Shown here: one piece after another, positions 20,148-27,609 of the stretch | How the letters are laid out: each line of letters opens with the position of its first letter | Numbering within the stretch: position 1 is the stretch's first letter | Source of the DNA: Paenibacillus tyrphae | Lineage (GTDB): Bacteria > Bacillota > Bacilli > Paenibacillales > NBRC-103111 | Length of the DNA: 64,000 bases | NCBI RefSeq assembly: GCF_024158745.1 | Contig: NZ_JAMZAW010000009.1 | Coordinates: forward strand, 1-64,000 | Direction of reading: 5' to 3' | Notes under the pieces: generated by a model | The model's database searches: none | Told to the model about the DNA's origin: nothing | The model's input: the letters and a program-made list of their open reading frames with translations, nothing else | Made by a program: the position numbers and the translations under genes

Positions 20148-21004
20148 GCAAAAAAATCGGTTTAGGTAAAGGACTGGATGCACTGTTGCCTGCATTGAGC
20201 ATTAACGAAGACGACAAAGTAGTAGAAATTCCATTGGCACAGCTTCGGCCAAACCCATATCAGCCTAGACGCAATTTCAACGATGAGACGATTCAGGAAT
20301 TGGCTGATTCGATTAAAGAGCATGGTGTCATTCAGCCGATCATCGTTCGCAGTGTTCTTAAAGGATATGAAATTATTGCCGGTGAGCGAAGATTCCGTGC
20401 TTCTCAAGTTTGCGGAAAACCGACGATACCTGCAGTTATCAAAAAGTTCAGCGATCAGCAGGTTATGGAAATTGCGTTAATCGAGAACGTCCAGCGTGAA
20501 GATTTGAATGCTTTGGAAATCGCGATAGCTTATCAAGCATTGATCGATCAATTTAAACTGACGCAGGAAGAGCTGTCCTTAAAGGTAGGGAAGAGCCGTT
20601 CGCACATTGCAAACTTTCTTCGCCTGCTGCAGCTTCCGGAAGAAGTTAAAGAATATGTTTCACGTGGAACATTATCGATGGGACATGCCAAAGCGATCGT
20701 AGGCCTGAAGGATAAAAAGGTCATTAAAGCTTTAGCCGATACCGCGATAAAAGAGCAATGGAGTGTTCGCGAGCTTGAAGAGGAAGTAAAGAAGATGGAA
20801 GAAAATGCGGATTCGAAAAAGATGAAGCTGAAGCCGAAACGTAAAGACCCGTACATTAATCAATTGGAAGAAAACTTGAGAGAAATGTACCGGACGACGG
20901 TGAAAATCAAACACAGCAATAACAAAGGGAAGATCGAGTTATTGTATTATTCAAAAGATGATTTGGATCGTCTGTTGGAGCTGCTCCAAGGGAAAACTTC
21001 CTAA
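20144..21004 (+). CDS. parB: Chromosome-partitioning protein ParB (Spo0J)
   Basis: A 286-residue ParB. The CTP-binding region has NPYQPRRNF and the GERRFRA motif, the helix-turn-helix is QEELSLKVGKSRSHIAN, and a C-terminal dimerisation domain closes the protein. It spreads from parS and recruits condensin for origin segregation. The TTG start at 20144 overlaps the parA stop. A parS site lies inside the gene, as in B. subtilis spo0J. About 35 percent of residues are shared by eye with the nearby Noc, from which it differs by lacking the Noc N-terminal segment. Confidence 0.97.
   Translation: MSKKIGLGKGLDALLPALSINEDDKVVEIPLAQLRPNPYQPRRNFNDETIQELADSIKEHGVIQPIIVRSVLKGYEIIAGERRFRASQVCGKPTIPAVIKKFSDQQVMEIALIENVQREDLNALEIAIAYQALIDQFKLTQEELSLKVGKSRSHIANFLRLLQLPEEVKEYVSRGTLSMGHAKAIVGLKDKKVIKALADTAIKEQWSVRELEEEVKKMEENADSKKMKLKPKRKDPYINQLEENLREMYRTTVKIKHSNNKGKIELLYYSKDDLDRLLELLQGKTS
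20656..20671. promoter_or_regulatory. parS: parS site inside parB
   Basis: TGTTTCACGTGGAACA matches the parS consensus. It encodes part of YVSRGTL within parB, as the B. subtilis parS in spo0J does. Confidence 0.92.
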
Positions 21005-21013
21005 CAATGATGG

Positions 21014-21067
21014 TATAGCATACCCGGGTCATGCCTGATAAGTACAGGTTAAACTAGGTATGCTATA
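21014..21067 (+). terminator. Possible terminator hairpin after parAB
   Basis: TATAGCATACC (21014-21024) pairs perfectly with GGTATGCTATA (21057-21067) across a 32-base loop. Only a short T run follows, so termination is a guess. Confidence 0.45.
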
Positions 21068-21108
21068 TTTATGTAATGGATCTGAATGGACAGAAGAGGT
21101 GAGAACAA

Positions 21109-22263
21109 ATGTCGGTCATCTACTTGGATCATGCGGCCTCGTCCTGGCCGAAGCCGCCCGAAGTATTGAAAGCGATGCATGATTGCATGGAGCAGTATGC
21201 TGCCAATCCGGGGAGAGGCAGTCATGAGCTGGCTGTCAAAGCGAGCCGCGTATTGTTTGAAGGACGGAAGCAACTGGCCAAGCTGTTCAATATCAAAAAT
21301 CCTAATGATATCGCGTATGCTCACAATACGACCTTCGCCTTGAATCTAGCCATTAAAGGGTTCGTCAAAGATGGAGATCACATTCTGTGCACGGCCGTCG
21401 AGCATAATTCCGTAAGAAGACCCTTGGAATATTTGAAAAGAACGAAAAATGTACAAGTGACCTATGTGAAAACAGACGAGCAAGGACGGCTGAGTCTGGA
21501 TGATGTTCGTCGCGAAATCACACCCAAAACAAGCTTGATTGTAAGTACGCACAGCTCCAATCTGCTAGGCAGTATTATGCCGATTGAAGAATTGGGACAG
21601 CTGTGCAGAGACCATCAGATTAAGCTGTTGGTCGATGCTGCGCAAACGGCCGGGACGATGGAAGTCGATGTGCAGAAGCTGGGCATTCATATGCTTGCTT
21701 TTCCGGGTCACAAGGGCTTGCTCGGGCCGCAAGGAACAGGCGGGCTGTATATCGATCCTGAGATCGATCTGGAGCCGCTGCTGCATGGAGGTACCGGCAG
21801 TCAATCCGAAGCCGCAGAACAGCCTGATGTTCGACCGGACCGGTATGAAGCTGGAACGCAAAATACGGTAGGGGTTGCCGGGCTTGTGGAAGGTGTGAAG
21901 TACATACACAAGCAAACGGTAGAGCAAATTCATGCGAAAGAGTGGAAGCTCACCCAAAGGATCATGAACGGATTGATGGAAATTGATGGAGTGACCATTT
22001 TAGGGCCACAAATTGGGCAAAATAAGACAGGAATAGTTGCCTTTACCATCGCCGGTGCCGATTCGTCCGAAGTCGCTTTCATCCTGGATCAATCGTTTCA
22101 TATTGCCGTTCGGGCAGGCTTCCATTGCACACCGCTTGCTCATGAGATGGTCGGCACATTGGAACGCGGAGCCGTAAGGGCGAGTGTCGGCTGCTTTACG
22201 ACGGAACAAGAAACGGATCAACTGCTCTATGCGGTTCGTGAAATTGCCAAGCATTTTAAATAG
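21109..22263 (+). CDS. Cysteine desulfurase-like class V aminotransferase
   Basis: A 384-residue PLP enzyme. The PLP lysine is in FPGHKGLLGPQGTGG (about residues 202-216), the substrate persulfide cysteine in RAGFHCTPLAH (about 346-356), and the N-terminal YLDHAASSWPKP and HNTT regions are conserved. It resembles the subgroup of SufS/NifS-like proteins annotated as cysteine-desulfurase-family (TIGR01977). It should release sulfur from cysteine; the acceptor is unknown. A DUF3343 gene, annotated elsewhere as a possible sulfur/selenium carrier, lies about 1.2 kb downstream. Start: ATG at 21109 behind GAGGTG. Confidence 0.88.
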   Translation: MSVIYLDHAASSWPKPPEVLKAMHDCMEQYAANPGRGSHELAVKASRVLFEGRKQLAKLFNIKNPNDIAYAHNTTFALNLAIKGFVKDGDHILCTAVEHNSVRRPLEYLKRTKNVQVTYVKTDEQGRLSLDDVRREITPKTSLIVSTHSSNLLGSIMPIEELGQLCRDHQIKLLVDAAQTAGTMEVDVQKLGIHMLAFPGHKGLLGPQGTGGLYIDPEIDLEPLLHGGTGSQSEAAEQPDVRPDRYEAGTQNTVGVAGLVEGVKYIHKQTVEQIHAKEWKLTQRIMNGLMEIDGVTILGPQIGQNKTGIVAFTIAGADSSEVAFILDQSFHIAVRAGFHCTPLAHEMVGTLERGAVRASVGCFTTEQETDQLLYAVREIAKHFK

Positions 22264-22283
22264 GAGAGCAGGAGGCTTTTAGC

Positions 22284-22778
22284 GTGGGGGATGTCGTACT
22301 GGAAATGCCTGTAGAGGTGCTGTTGTTCATTACAGCGGTTATCTCTTTATTATTTTTAATTCTTGTTATCGTATTGTGGGCAAAATTAAATAAGCTCCGC
22401 CGAAATTACAAAAGCATGCTGAACGGGACTGGGAGCTTGAATATTGAACAGATCCTAATGGAGCTGCAGGAGAAAGGAAATGTTTTGCTGGAAAACGATA
22501 GCCGAAACGAACAGCAAATTCAAGCGATACGCCGGGACATGTCCACGATGAAATCGCATATCGGCGTACACCGGTACAATGCTTTTTCGGAAACGGGGAG
22601 CGATCTGAGCTTTTCCGTAGCGATCTTGGACGAACAGCAGACAGGAGTCGTTCTTTCAGGCATTCATGGCCGCGATGAAACGTATGTGTATGCGAAGCCG
22701 ATCGAGCAGGGGCAGTCCAAGTATGCGTTGTCCCCTGAAGAGAAGGAAGCGATTAGTCGATCCGTACCAAAGAGGTAG
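22284..22778 (+). CDS. DUF4446 family membrane protein
   Basis: A 164-residue protein with one N-terminal membrane segment (about 10-32), a short coiled linker, and a C-terminal domain with SFSVAILDEQQTGVVLSGIHGRDETYVYAKPI typical of DUF4446 (split here: SFSVAILDEQQTGVVL and SGIHGRDETYVYAKPI). The function is unknown. The GTG at 22284 has AGGAGG eight bases upstream. Its last 26 bases overlap convergently the end of yyaC on the other strand. Confidence 0.8.
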   Translation: MGDVVLEMPVEVLLFITAVISLLFLILVIVLWAKLNKLRRNYKSMLNGTGSLNIEQILMELQEKGNVLLENDSRNEQQIQAIRRDMSTMKSHIGVHRYNAFSETGSDLSFSVAILDEQQTGVVLSGIHGRDETYVYAKPIEQGQSKYALSPEEKEAISRSVPKR

Positions 22779-23367
22779 GAGACCATTGGCGCTTGCCGCT
22801 GAATGCGGTTTGAAACGATTTGGCAATGACCTCGGCCATGCTCATGACCAGGCTCAATCGGGTGTTTTGCAGGACGAAGTACTCCATAAATCCACCTACG
22901 TTTACAATACCGGTAACGTGCATGTGACCGACAGGAGGGAGCTCTTTATTAACGCCGGCACCCGGTTTGACCGGACCATCGCCCACTTGGATATAGCCGA
23001 CGCTGGTCAGCTGGCCTAGACAGGCATCGATCGCAATGACGAAAGGATCGTTGTAATGCTGCTGAATCGTCGTTAAGGTTTCGTTCAGATTCATGGCGTG
23101 AACCGGGTGTTCCAATGTACCGTATAGATGGAGGCCCTCGATGCCTTGCTTCTGAAGCTGACTCCCGACCAGAGGTCCGAGCGCATCGCCTGTGGAACGG
23201 TCCGTGCCTACGCAAACGATGACGATGGGCTGTTGAGCCGGAATCGTTCGCAAAACAGTGCTTAGCTTATCCGAAAGCAGGTTGATGCTGTTCGCTTCGG
23301 AGTACATAATTTTTAAGGTTTCGCTGGCTTTAGGTTTGTGAGCATCTCTCTGAAAGGGCAGTTTCAT
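22753..23367 (-). CDS. yyaC: Sporulation protein YyaC (germination-protease-like fold)
   Basis: A 204-residue protein matching the YyaC family: IVIVCVGTDRSTGDALGPLVG with the conserved Asp, then HAMNL and VIAIDACLG. The fold is related to the spore protease GPR and hydrogenase maturation proteases; YyaC is made during sporulation in B. subtilis, with no firm biochemical role. I start it at the ATG at 23367 (MKLPFQRD), which has AGGAGG seven bases upstream. It is the only minus-strand gene in this stretch and overlaps the DUF4446 gene tail to tail. Confidence 0.9.
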   Translation of the reverse strand: MKLPFQRDAHKPKASETLKIMYSEANSINLLSDKLSTVLRTIPAQQPIVIVCVGTDRSTGDALGPLVGSQLQKQGIEGLHLYGTLEHPVHAMNLNETLTTIQQHYNDPFVIAIDACLGQLTSVGYIQVGDGPVKPGAGVNKELPPVGHMHVTGIVNVGGFMEYFVLQNTRLSLVMSMAEVIAKSFQTAFSGKRQWSPTSLVRID

Positions 23368-23494
23368 AGGAACGCCTCCTGCGGAAAAGGGTAGAGTGAT
23401 AATCGGAAACGCCAGAAAATGGGTTGTTACTAGTATACGGTTGCTAGGAACGAAATATACGCGGGGTACAAAAAAATAGAAAGGGGGTGGGAAG

Positions 23495-23737
23495 GTGCTG
23501 ATCATGGCTTTCGATTCAACACAGCAAGCTTTGAGGGCGGAAATGCTCCTCGATTATGCGGATATCGAAAACGATATGTGTCCTACCCCCAAAGAGATTA
23601 CGGCTGGGTGCGCGTTATCCCTGGAGTTTCAGGAGGCGGATCTTCCGGAGGTTAAGCGCATTATTAAAGAAGAACGGGTAGATATCCACGGGCTCTATAG
23701 TAAAGAGGACGGGCATTATGTTAACATAGAGTTGTAA
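23495..23737 (+). CDS. DUF3343 small protein
   Basis: An 80-residue protein of the DUF3343 type: the FDSTQQALRAEMLL start and the CPTPKEITAGCALSL core with two cysteines (about 29 and 38) match this family, annotated elsewhere as a putative selenium/sulfur carrier. The cysteines and a cysteine-desulfurase-like gene nearby are compatible with sulfur handling, but this is inference. The start may be GTG at 23495 (used) or the ATG at 23504. It lies 14 bases before the MscS gene. Confidence 0.75.
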   Translation: MLIMAFDSTQQALRAEMLLDYADIENDMCPTPKEITAGCALSLEFQEADLPEVKRIIKEERVDIHGLYSKEDGHYVNIEL

Positions 23738-23751
23738 GGTGGGAGATCGAA

Positions 23752-24651
23752 ATGGATGAAATGTTGAAGGAAACTGGTTTATCCACATGGGGACAATTTC
23801 AAGAAAAGTTGATCAACTATGTTTCCAACCCCGAATTGTGGACAGGACTGCTGTTCACTGTCATTAAAATCATACTGATTTATATCGCGGCAAGGGTGAT
23901 CATTAAGGTTGCGGAAAAAGCGCTGCAGCATATGATGGTGGCGCGGGATAGAGGGCCGATCAAGTTCGATGCAAGACGTTCGAAAACGGTAGGCAAGCTC
24001 GTGGGAAATATTATTACTTACGTTGTTAACTTTATTATGGTCTTAATGATTTTGAGCCAATTTCAGGTGAATCTCGGACCGGTCTTAGCTGGCGCTGGGG
24101 TCGTTGGGTTGGCGATCGGTTTCGGAGCGCAAAGCTTGGTGAAGGATGTCATCACTGGATTTTTCATTATTTTTGAAGACCAGTTTGCGGTAGGCGACGT
24201 TATTCAAGTAGGCAATTACAAAGGAACAGTTGAAGAAATCGGCCTGCGGGTAACCCGGGTGAAGAGCTGGACAGGGGAAGTGCACATCATTCCGAACGGG
24301 ACGATTGTGCAAGTTACCAACTTTTCCGTCAATAACTCGCTTGCCGTCATTGATGTCTCGGTAACGTATGAAACGGATATCGATTTTGCAATGAAAATTC
24401 TTGAGGATACCGTCAAAACATTTTATGATACAAGTGTGGACATGGTAAAAGAGCCTGAAGTGCTCGGGATCCATATGATGGGAGCAACGGAAATTACGCT
24501 GCGGATTACGGCGGAGTGCAAGCCTAACCAGCAGTTCGGGGTAGCAAGGAAGCTGAATGCGGAAATCAAAAAAGCATTTGAGGCCAACGGGATTCAAATT
24601 CCTTATCCACGGATGATCACTTATCATAGAACGGAAAAGGCGGAATCGTGA
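23752..24651 (+). CDS. Small-conductance mechanosensitive channel, MscS family
   Basis: A 299-residue channel with three membrane segments, the last being the pore-lining helix (LAGAGVVGLAIGFGAQSLVKD), which has the glycine/alanine pattern of MscS TM3 and is followed by the beta domain (VGDVIQVG). It protects cells from osmotic downshift by opening under tension. It resembles B. subtilis YkuT. The stop overlaps the ATG of the DUF951 gene by one base (TGATG), so the two genes are coupled. Confidence 0.93.
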   Translation: MDEMLKETGLSTWGQFQEKLINYVSNPELWTGLLFTVIKIILIYIAARVIIKVAEKALQHMMVARDRGPIKFDARRSKTVGKLVGNIITYVVNFIMVLMILSQFQVNLGPVLAGAGVVGLAIGFGAQSLVKDVITGFFIIFEDQFAVGDVIQVGNYKGTVEEIGLRVTRVKSWTGEVHIIPNGTIVQVTNFSVNNSLAVIDVSVTYETDIDFAMKILEDTVKTFYDTSVDMVKEPEVLGIHMMGATEITLRITAECKPNQQFGVARKLNAEIKKAFEANGIQIPYPRMITYHRTEKAES

Positions 24652-24884
24652 TGGAGAAGAAGCAGTATCAGTTAGGCGACGTCGTACAGATGAAGAAGCC
24701 GCATCCGTGCGGTACGAACGAGATGGAGATCATCCGGATGGGGATGGACATTCGCATCAAGTGTGTCGGGTGCAAGCACAGCGTGCTCGTTCCCCGGTCC
24801 AAGTTCGAGAGCAAGCTGAAAAAAGTGCTTCGTTCCGCCGCGCCAGCGGAAGATTCTGCGGCAACGGATCAGGGAGAAGCTTGA
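24651..24884 (+). CDS. DUF951 family protein (YyzM-like)
   Basis: A 77-residue protein with the compact DUF951 fold: YQLGDVVQMKKPHPCG, then IRIKCVGCKHSVLVPR with a CxxC pair that could bind zinc. Position after the MscS channel and before the ribosomal S6 operon parallels B. subtilis yyzM. Function unknown. The ATG at 24651 overlaps the mscS stop. The C-terminal 15 residues are low-complexity. Confidence 0.85.
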   Translation: MEKKQYQLGDVVQMKKPHPCGTNEMEIIRMGMDIRIKCVGCKHSVLVPRSKFESKLKKVLRSAAPAEDSAATDQGEA

Positions 24885-24908
24885 TAGCTGGTAAATATTA
24901 AAAAGCAC

Positions 24909-24938
24909 TTGCATACATGCAGGTGTGTATGCTATTAT
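24909..24938 (+). promoter_or_regulatory. Promoter of tRNA-Ser
   Basis: TTGCAT (24909-24914), an 18-base spacer and TATTAT (24933-24938), 20 bases before the mature tRNA. Confidence 0.7.
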
Positions 24939-24958
24939 ATTTCTTGTCCCTTTAATGC

Positions 24959-25049
24959 GGAAAGGTACCCAAGAGGCCCAAGGGGGCTGACTCGAAATCA
25001 GCTAGGCGGCGCAAGCCGTGCGTGGGTTCGAATCCCACTCTTTCCGCCA
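24959..25049 (+). tRNA. tRNA-Ser(CGA)
   Basis: The 91-base gene has an acceptor stem GGAAAGG/TCTTTCC, an anticodon stem GCTGA/TCAGC around the loop CTCGAAA (anticodon CGA, reading UCG), a long class II variable arm and a T arm GTGGGTTCGAATCCCAC. CCA is encoded. The long variable arm and anticodon identify serine. Confidence 0.95.
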
Positions 25050-25064
25050 TACCATAAAAACGAG

Positions 25065-25087
25065 ACGACCGCAGGGTCGTTTTTTTG
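25065..25087 (+). terminator. Terminator of the tRNA gene
   Basis: ACGACC (25065-25070) pairs with GGTCGT (25075-25080), followed by seven T residues. A second copy of GGGTCGTTTTTT, without its other arm, occurs at 25434-25445. Confidence 0.85.
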
Positions 25088-25133
25088 TTTGTGTGAAAAG
25101 TGATTGGCCAAGAGGCCACTTGTTAGTACATAA

Positions 25134-25178
25134 AAAATCCCCGTATTCAGGACTTTATGTCACTGTTACGGGGATTTT
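25134..25178 (-). terminator. Terminator of the damaged XRE gene
   Basis: AAAATCCCCGTA (25134-25145) and TACGGGGATTTT (25167-25178) are perfect complements, with T runs on both strands. It includes the stop codon of the XRE gene at 25166. Confidence 0.75.
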
Positions 25179-25413
25179 GCGTTATCGTCGTCAGGTGCAT
25201 ATTCAAGCAGGTCTCCGGGTGTGCAATCTAAAGCTTTGCACATTAAATTAAGCACCTCAACGCTTATAGCTTTAACGTGCTTCTCCTCTTCTCGCAGTTT
25301 GTCGTTATTAACCCATTGACTAAGTGTATTGGGACGAATCCCTGTTTTCTTACTAAGTTGGTACATGGTCATTTGGCGTTAATCCAATAAATCTGCAAGC
25401 TTAAATATGATCA
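25166..25413 (-). pseudogene. XRE-family repressor gene with an in-frame stop codon near its start
   Basis: From a TTG at 25413 the frame reads LIIFKLADLLD, a TAA stop (25379-25381), then RQMTMYQLSKKTGIRPNTLSQW. This is the expected N-terminus of a Cro/CI-type HTH protein, and one base change (GAA to TAA) explains the stop. A 68-residue protein could still start at the ATG at 25372 and keep most of the HTH, so residual function is possible. The C-terminus (LLEYAPDDDNAKSP) resembles that of the neighbouring XRE protein (IIEYIPDDKKAETP), suggesting a duplicated pair. Confidence 0.65.
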
Positions 25414-25500
25414 ACTAAACATCACGCTCCCAATAGGGTCGTTTTTTATTACCCCAGAAAGGATAAAGTCCAAGAAGAGGGCGTCAGAGACGTTACGAAA

Positions 25501-25535
25501 AAACGCCAATTAATCGGTTTGATGGCGTTCTTTTT
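25501..25535 (-). terminator. Terminator of the intact XRE gene
   Basis: AACGCCA (25502-25508) pairs with TGGCGTT (25523-25529), with T runs on both strands. It lies just beyond the stop of the XRE gene. Confidence 0.75.
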
Positions 25536-25559
25536 GAGTTAATTTTACATGCGCATGTG

Positions 25560-25826
25560 TTACGGAGTCTCTGCTTTCTTATCGTCCGGTATATATTCGA
25601 TTATATCGGATATGGTTATTTTACGAGTAATGCCTTGCTCACGTGCAATTGTATTTAAGGTGTCAAGCAAATTAACCAAAGTATGAATTTCGATTCGTTT
25701 TGTTTCTCCACTAACTAAATCTAACACTGTTGCCGGCCGCGTTTTTGATTCAACGGCCAATTTATTCCTCGTAATTCCTAACTCTTCAATAGTTCTACCA
25801 AGGTTAAATCGTACTTTCTCTGACAT
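25560..25826 (-). CDS. XRE-family transcriptional regulator
   Basis: An 88-residue Cro/CI-like helix-turn-helix protein: GRTIEELGITRNKLAVESKTRPATVLDLVSGE covers the HTH (scaffold and recognition helices, residues about 9-40). The rest likely forms dimer contacts. The ATG at 25826 has AAGGAG eight bases upstream. It is divergent from the unknown gene at 25997; two palindromes in that gene's promoter are the obvious operators. It is AT-rich compared with the core genes. Functions such as plasmid or phage immunity, or toxin-antitoxin control, are not shown. Confidence 0.85.
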   Translation of the reverse strand: MSEKVRFNLGRTIEELGITRNKLAVESKTRPATVLDLVSGETKRIEIHTLVNLLDTLNTIAREQGITRKITISDIIEYIPDDKKAETP

Positions 25827-25906
25827 TGGTTACGCTCCTTAGTCTGCATCCTTCTTGTATTATAACGTAACTATACGAGACGAGTAAAACTTTTTAAATA
25901 AAACTA

Positions 25907-25951
25907 TTGACGTATTACTTCAGAAGTAATATTATATACTTCAGTAGTAAT
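25907..25951 (+). promoter_or_regulatory. Promoter with paired palindromic operators
   Basis: TTGACG (25907-25912), a 17-base spacer and TATTAT (25930-25935). The spacer holds a perfect palindrome ATTACTTC-A-GAAGTAAT (25914-25930). A second, imperfect copy (TATACTTCAGTAGTAAT, 25935-25951) has its centre exactly 21 bp further, two helical turns away. A dimeric repressor bound there would block the -35/-10 elements. The divergent XRE protein is the likely binder (inference). Confidence 0.75.
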
Positions 25952-25996
25952 ACCCCAGTAGTTATTTTTACTAATAAACAAGGAGGGATAAGGATT

Positions 25997-26311
25997 ATGC
26001 TCAAACGAATTAAAATGGTGATTGAGCAAGGGGAAAACGAATTTGAATTAGTTGATGCTTATTTAACTCCTGATGGATCGCACGCGTTTTATATTCATGA
26101 AGGAACCATTCACTACACGATAGCTGTGCGGACGCAAAACGAACGGGTTTATGTTGAAAGTCAGGTATCCATGCATTTAGGGGAAACGACCCGAGGCGAG
26201 GTAAGCATTTATGATTTACATGATAAATTGATCGGTATGAGTGCATACCAGCTTTTAAATTTCCATGTCATTCACCATATGGATGATCTCAAATTAATAA
26301 ATGAAAACTAA
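25997..26311 (+). CDS. Hypothetical protein under XRE-type operator control
   Basis: A 104-residue protein that I do not recognise. It begins MLKRIKMVIEQGENEFELVD, has no cysteine, no membrane segment and no signal peptide, and shows alternating beta-strand-like patterns (AFYIHEGTIHYTIAV, RVYVESQVSMHL) followed by a C-terminal helix rich in histidine (NFHVIHHMDDLK). I chose the ATG at 25997 with AGGAGGG upstream; the frame is open for 30 codons more, which would cross the promoter. Low GC and the XRE neighbour point to acquired DNA. Confidence 0.75.
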   Translation: MLKRIKMVIEQGENEFELVDAYLTPDGSHAFYIHEGTIHYTIAVRTQNERVYVESQVSMHLGETTRGEVSIYDLHDKLIGMSAYQLLNFHVIHHMDDLKLINEN

Positions 26312-26345
26312 CGTTAAATTAGGAATAAGAGAAGGCAATTTGAAT

Positions 26346-26402
26346 ATGCGATGGCTAGAGGATGAACCCGGCGGAAGATCAGGGATAACAAGAGACGATT
26401 AA
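26346..26402 (+). CDS. Possible 18-residue small protein
   Basis: ATG at 26346 opens MRWLEDEPGGRSGITRDD, ending just before the terminator, with GAGAAGG ten bases upstream. It follows the 25997 gene and would share its transcript. The ORF is too short for sequence alone to prove coding; conservation would decide. Confidence 0.25.
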   Translation: MRWLEDEPGGRSGITRDD

Positions 26403-26432
26403 AAAGGAACCAAGTCAAGGTTCCTTTTATCT
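26402..26432 (+). terminator. Terminator of the 25997 transcript
   Basis: AAAAGGAACC (26402-26411) pairs with GGTTCCTTTT (26419-26428), a ten-pair stem with T residues. Confidence 0.85.
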
Positions 26433-26483
26433 TTACGTCATATATTATTAGGATACTTAAATTTGGCGCCAGCTTTAGGGGAT

Positions 26484-26738
26484 TCATTCCCTGTCCTTCG
26501 TCCGTCGGTAGACGGAGAAGCGGTCAACGGCGAAACCGATAATCGTCCACGAAAGAATGGTGAGCAGATAAAGCGGCCAAGGATTGATATCGGTATAGGT
26601 GAAGATCGGATAAAACCAGGCGGGCACGCTCAGCGAATAGAAGAGCAGATACACCGGATCGTACTCGTGTCCGATATAATGGATAAAGCACAGCACAATG
26701 CCCACAATGGTCAATATTTTCGTATATTTATAGCGCAT
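26484..26738 (-). CDS. Small integral membrane protein
   Basis: An 84-residue protein with about three hydrophobic segments (residues 7-25, 28-46, 53-72), separated by short polar turns, and a basic C-terminus (RFSVYRRTKDRE). No family is recognised. The ATG at 26738 has AAAGGAGGG upstream. It lies between the XRE patch and yjzC on the minus strand. Confidence 0.65.
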   Translation of the reverse strand: MRYKYTKILTIVGIVLCFIHYIGHEYDPVYLLFYSLSVPAWFYPIFTYTDINPWPLYLLTILSWTIIGFAVDRFSVYRRTKDRE

Positions 26739-26816
26739 CGGTCGCGCCCTCCTTTGTCCAAGGTTGCAGAGGAAGCAGGCTCCCTGCCGGCTGGTCGGGA
26801 AGGGAGCGAGCAGGGG

Positions 26817-27002
26817 TTAGCCTCGAAACAGCTTTTTCCACTTGCGGTTATGGTTCGTTGTTTCCGGGAAGGGATCTCCCTTTTTTAAATTGATGACCTT
26901 CGGATTGTTGATGCCCATATGGAAGGCATTTTCACCGACTTCCATGTATTCGCCGTCGTTCGGCGCTTTGTCTCCCGGACGGAACTGACTCCATTCCCCC
27001 AC
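26817..27002 (-). CDS. YjzC-like small protein
   Basis: A 61-residue protein resembling B. subtilis YjzC: FRPGDKAPNDGEYMEVGE, then a KKGDPFPETTNHNRKW C-terminus. Function unknown. The start is GTG at 27002, nine bases after GGAGG. Confidence 0.75.
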   Translation of the reverse strand: MGEWSQFRPGDKAPNDGEYMEVGENAFHMGINNPKVINLKKGDPFPETTNHNRKWKKLFRG

Positions 27003-27118
27003 AACAAGCCACCTCCTTACTTAAATCTAATGTTAGATTTTCCATAAAGCTTCGGAAGCATGCGGGCTAATAATTGCCAGAACACCGTATAAAAAGGGGT
27101 GCAGCGTGCGGATTTTGC

Positions 27119-27147
27119 TTGCGTTGCGTGCTCGATTTTGCTATAGT
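27119..27147 (+). promoter_or_regulatory. Promoter of the rpsF-ssb-rpsR operon
   Basis: TTGCGT (27119-27124), a 17-base spacer and TATAGT (27142-27147), about 95 bases before rpsF. Confidence 0.65.
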
Positions 27148-27191
27148 ATTATGGTGCGAGTTTGGATATTATCGATTCTCGCTCCTTGCTC

Positions 27192-27223
27192 CTGACGGTA
27201 CAAGCCGACTCGGGGGCCGTTAG
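27192..27223 (+). promoter_or_regulatory. Likely S6:S18 ribosomal-protein leader
   Basis: Between the promoter and rpsF, CTGACGG (27192-27198) pairs with CCGTTAG (27217-27223), enclosing GCCGACTCGGGGG. Many bacteria place an S6:S18-binding stem with conserved CCG triplets here to repress the operon when the proteins are in excess. The match is by position and CCG content, not by a covariance search. Confidence 0.5.
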
Positions 27224-27242
27224 TCCAAAAGGAGGTGGCAAC

Positions 27243-27527
27243 ATGCGCAAATACGAAGTGATGTACATCATCCGTCCTGACCTGGAACAGGAAGCTGTTC
27301 AGGCTACGGTGGAGAAGTTCCAAAACATCATCAACAACGGTGGCGAAATTACGAAACACGACCTGATGGGTAAGCGCCGTCTTGCGTATGAGATCAACAA
27401 GCTGCGTGACGGTCATTATGTGTTGGTTCATTTCAACGCAACTAATGAAGTCATTAGCGAGCTTGACCGCGTAATGAAGATTTCCGACGAAATCATTCGT
27501 TACCTGATCGTTAGAGACGTAGCTTAA
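27243..27527 (+). CDS. rpsF: 30S ribosomal protein S6
   Basis: A 94-residue S6 with the standard MRKYEVMYIIRPDLE start and LMGKRRLAYEINK core. It binds 16S rRNA as a pair with S18. The ATG at 27243 has AAAGGAGGTGG upstream, the strongest ribosome site in the area. It heads the rpsF-ssb-rpsR operon. Confidence 0.97.
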   Translation: MRKYEVMYIIRPDLEQEAVQATVEKFQNIINNGGEITKHDLMGKRRLAYEINKLRDGHYVLVHFNATNEVISELDRVMKISDEIIRYLIVRDVA

Positions 27528-27609
27528 GGCTTCGTGCCGTAATTGAGTTAGTTGACAACGAGCATCGTCAGACGATGCGGCCGTTGCAACGATCCGGGAG
27601 GGAATGCGG

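Noticed and set aside
25434..25445. GGGTCGTTTTTT copy after the XRE gene as an att site of an element in tRNA-Ser
   Set aside because: The repeat is short, covers only the terminator and not the tRNA 3' end, and no integrase gene is nearby.
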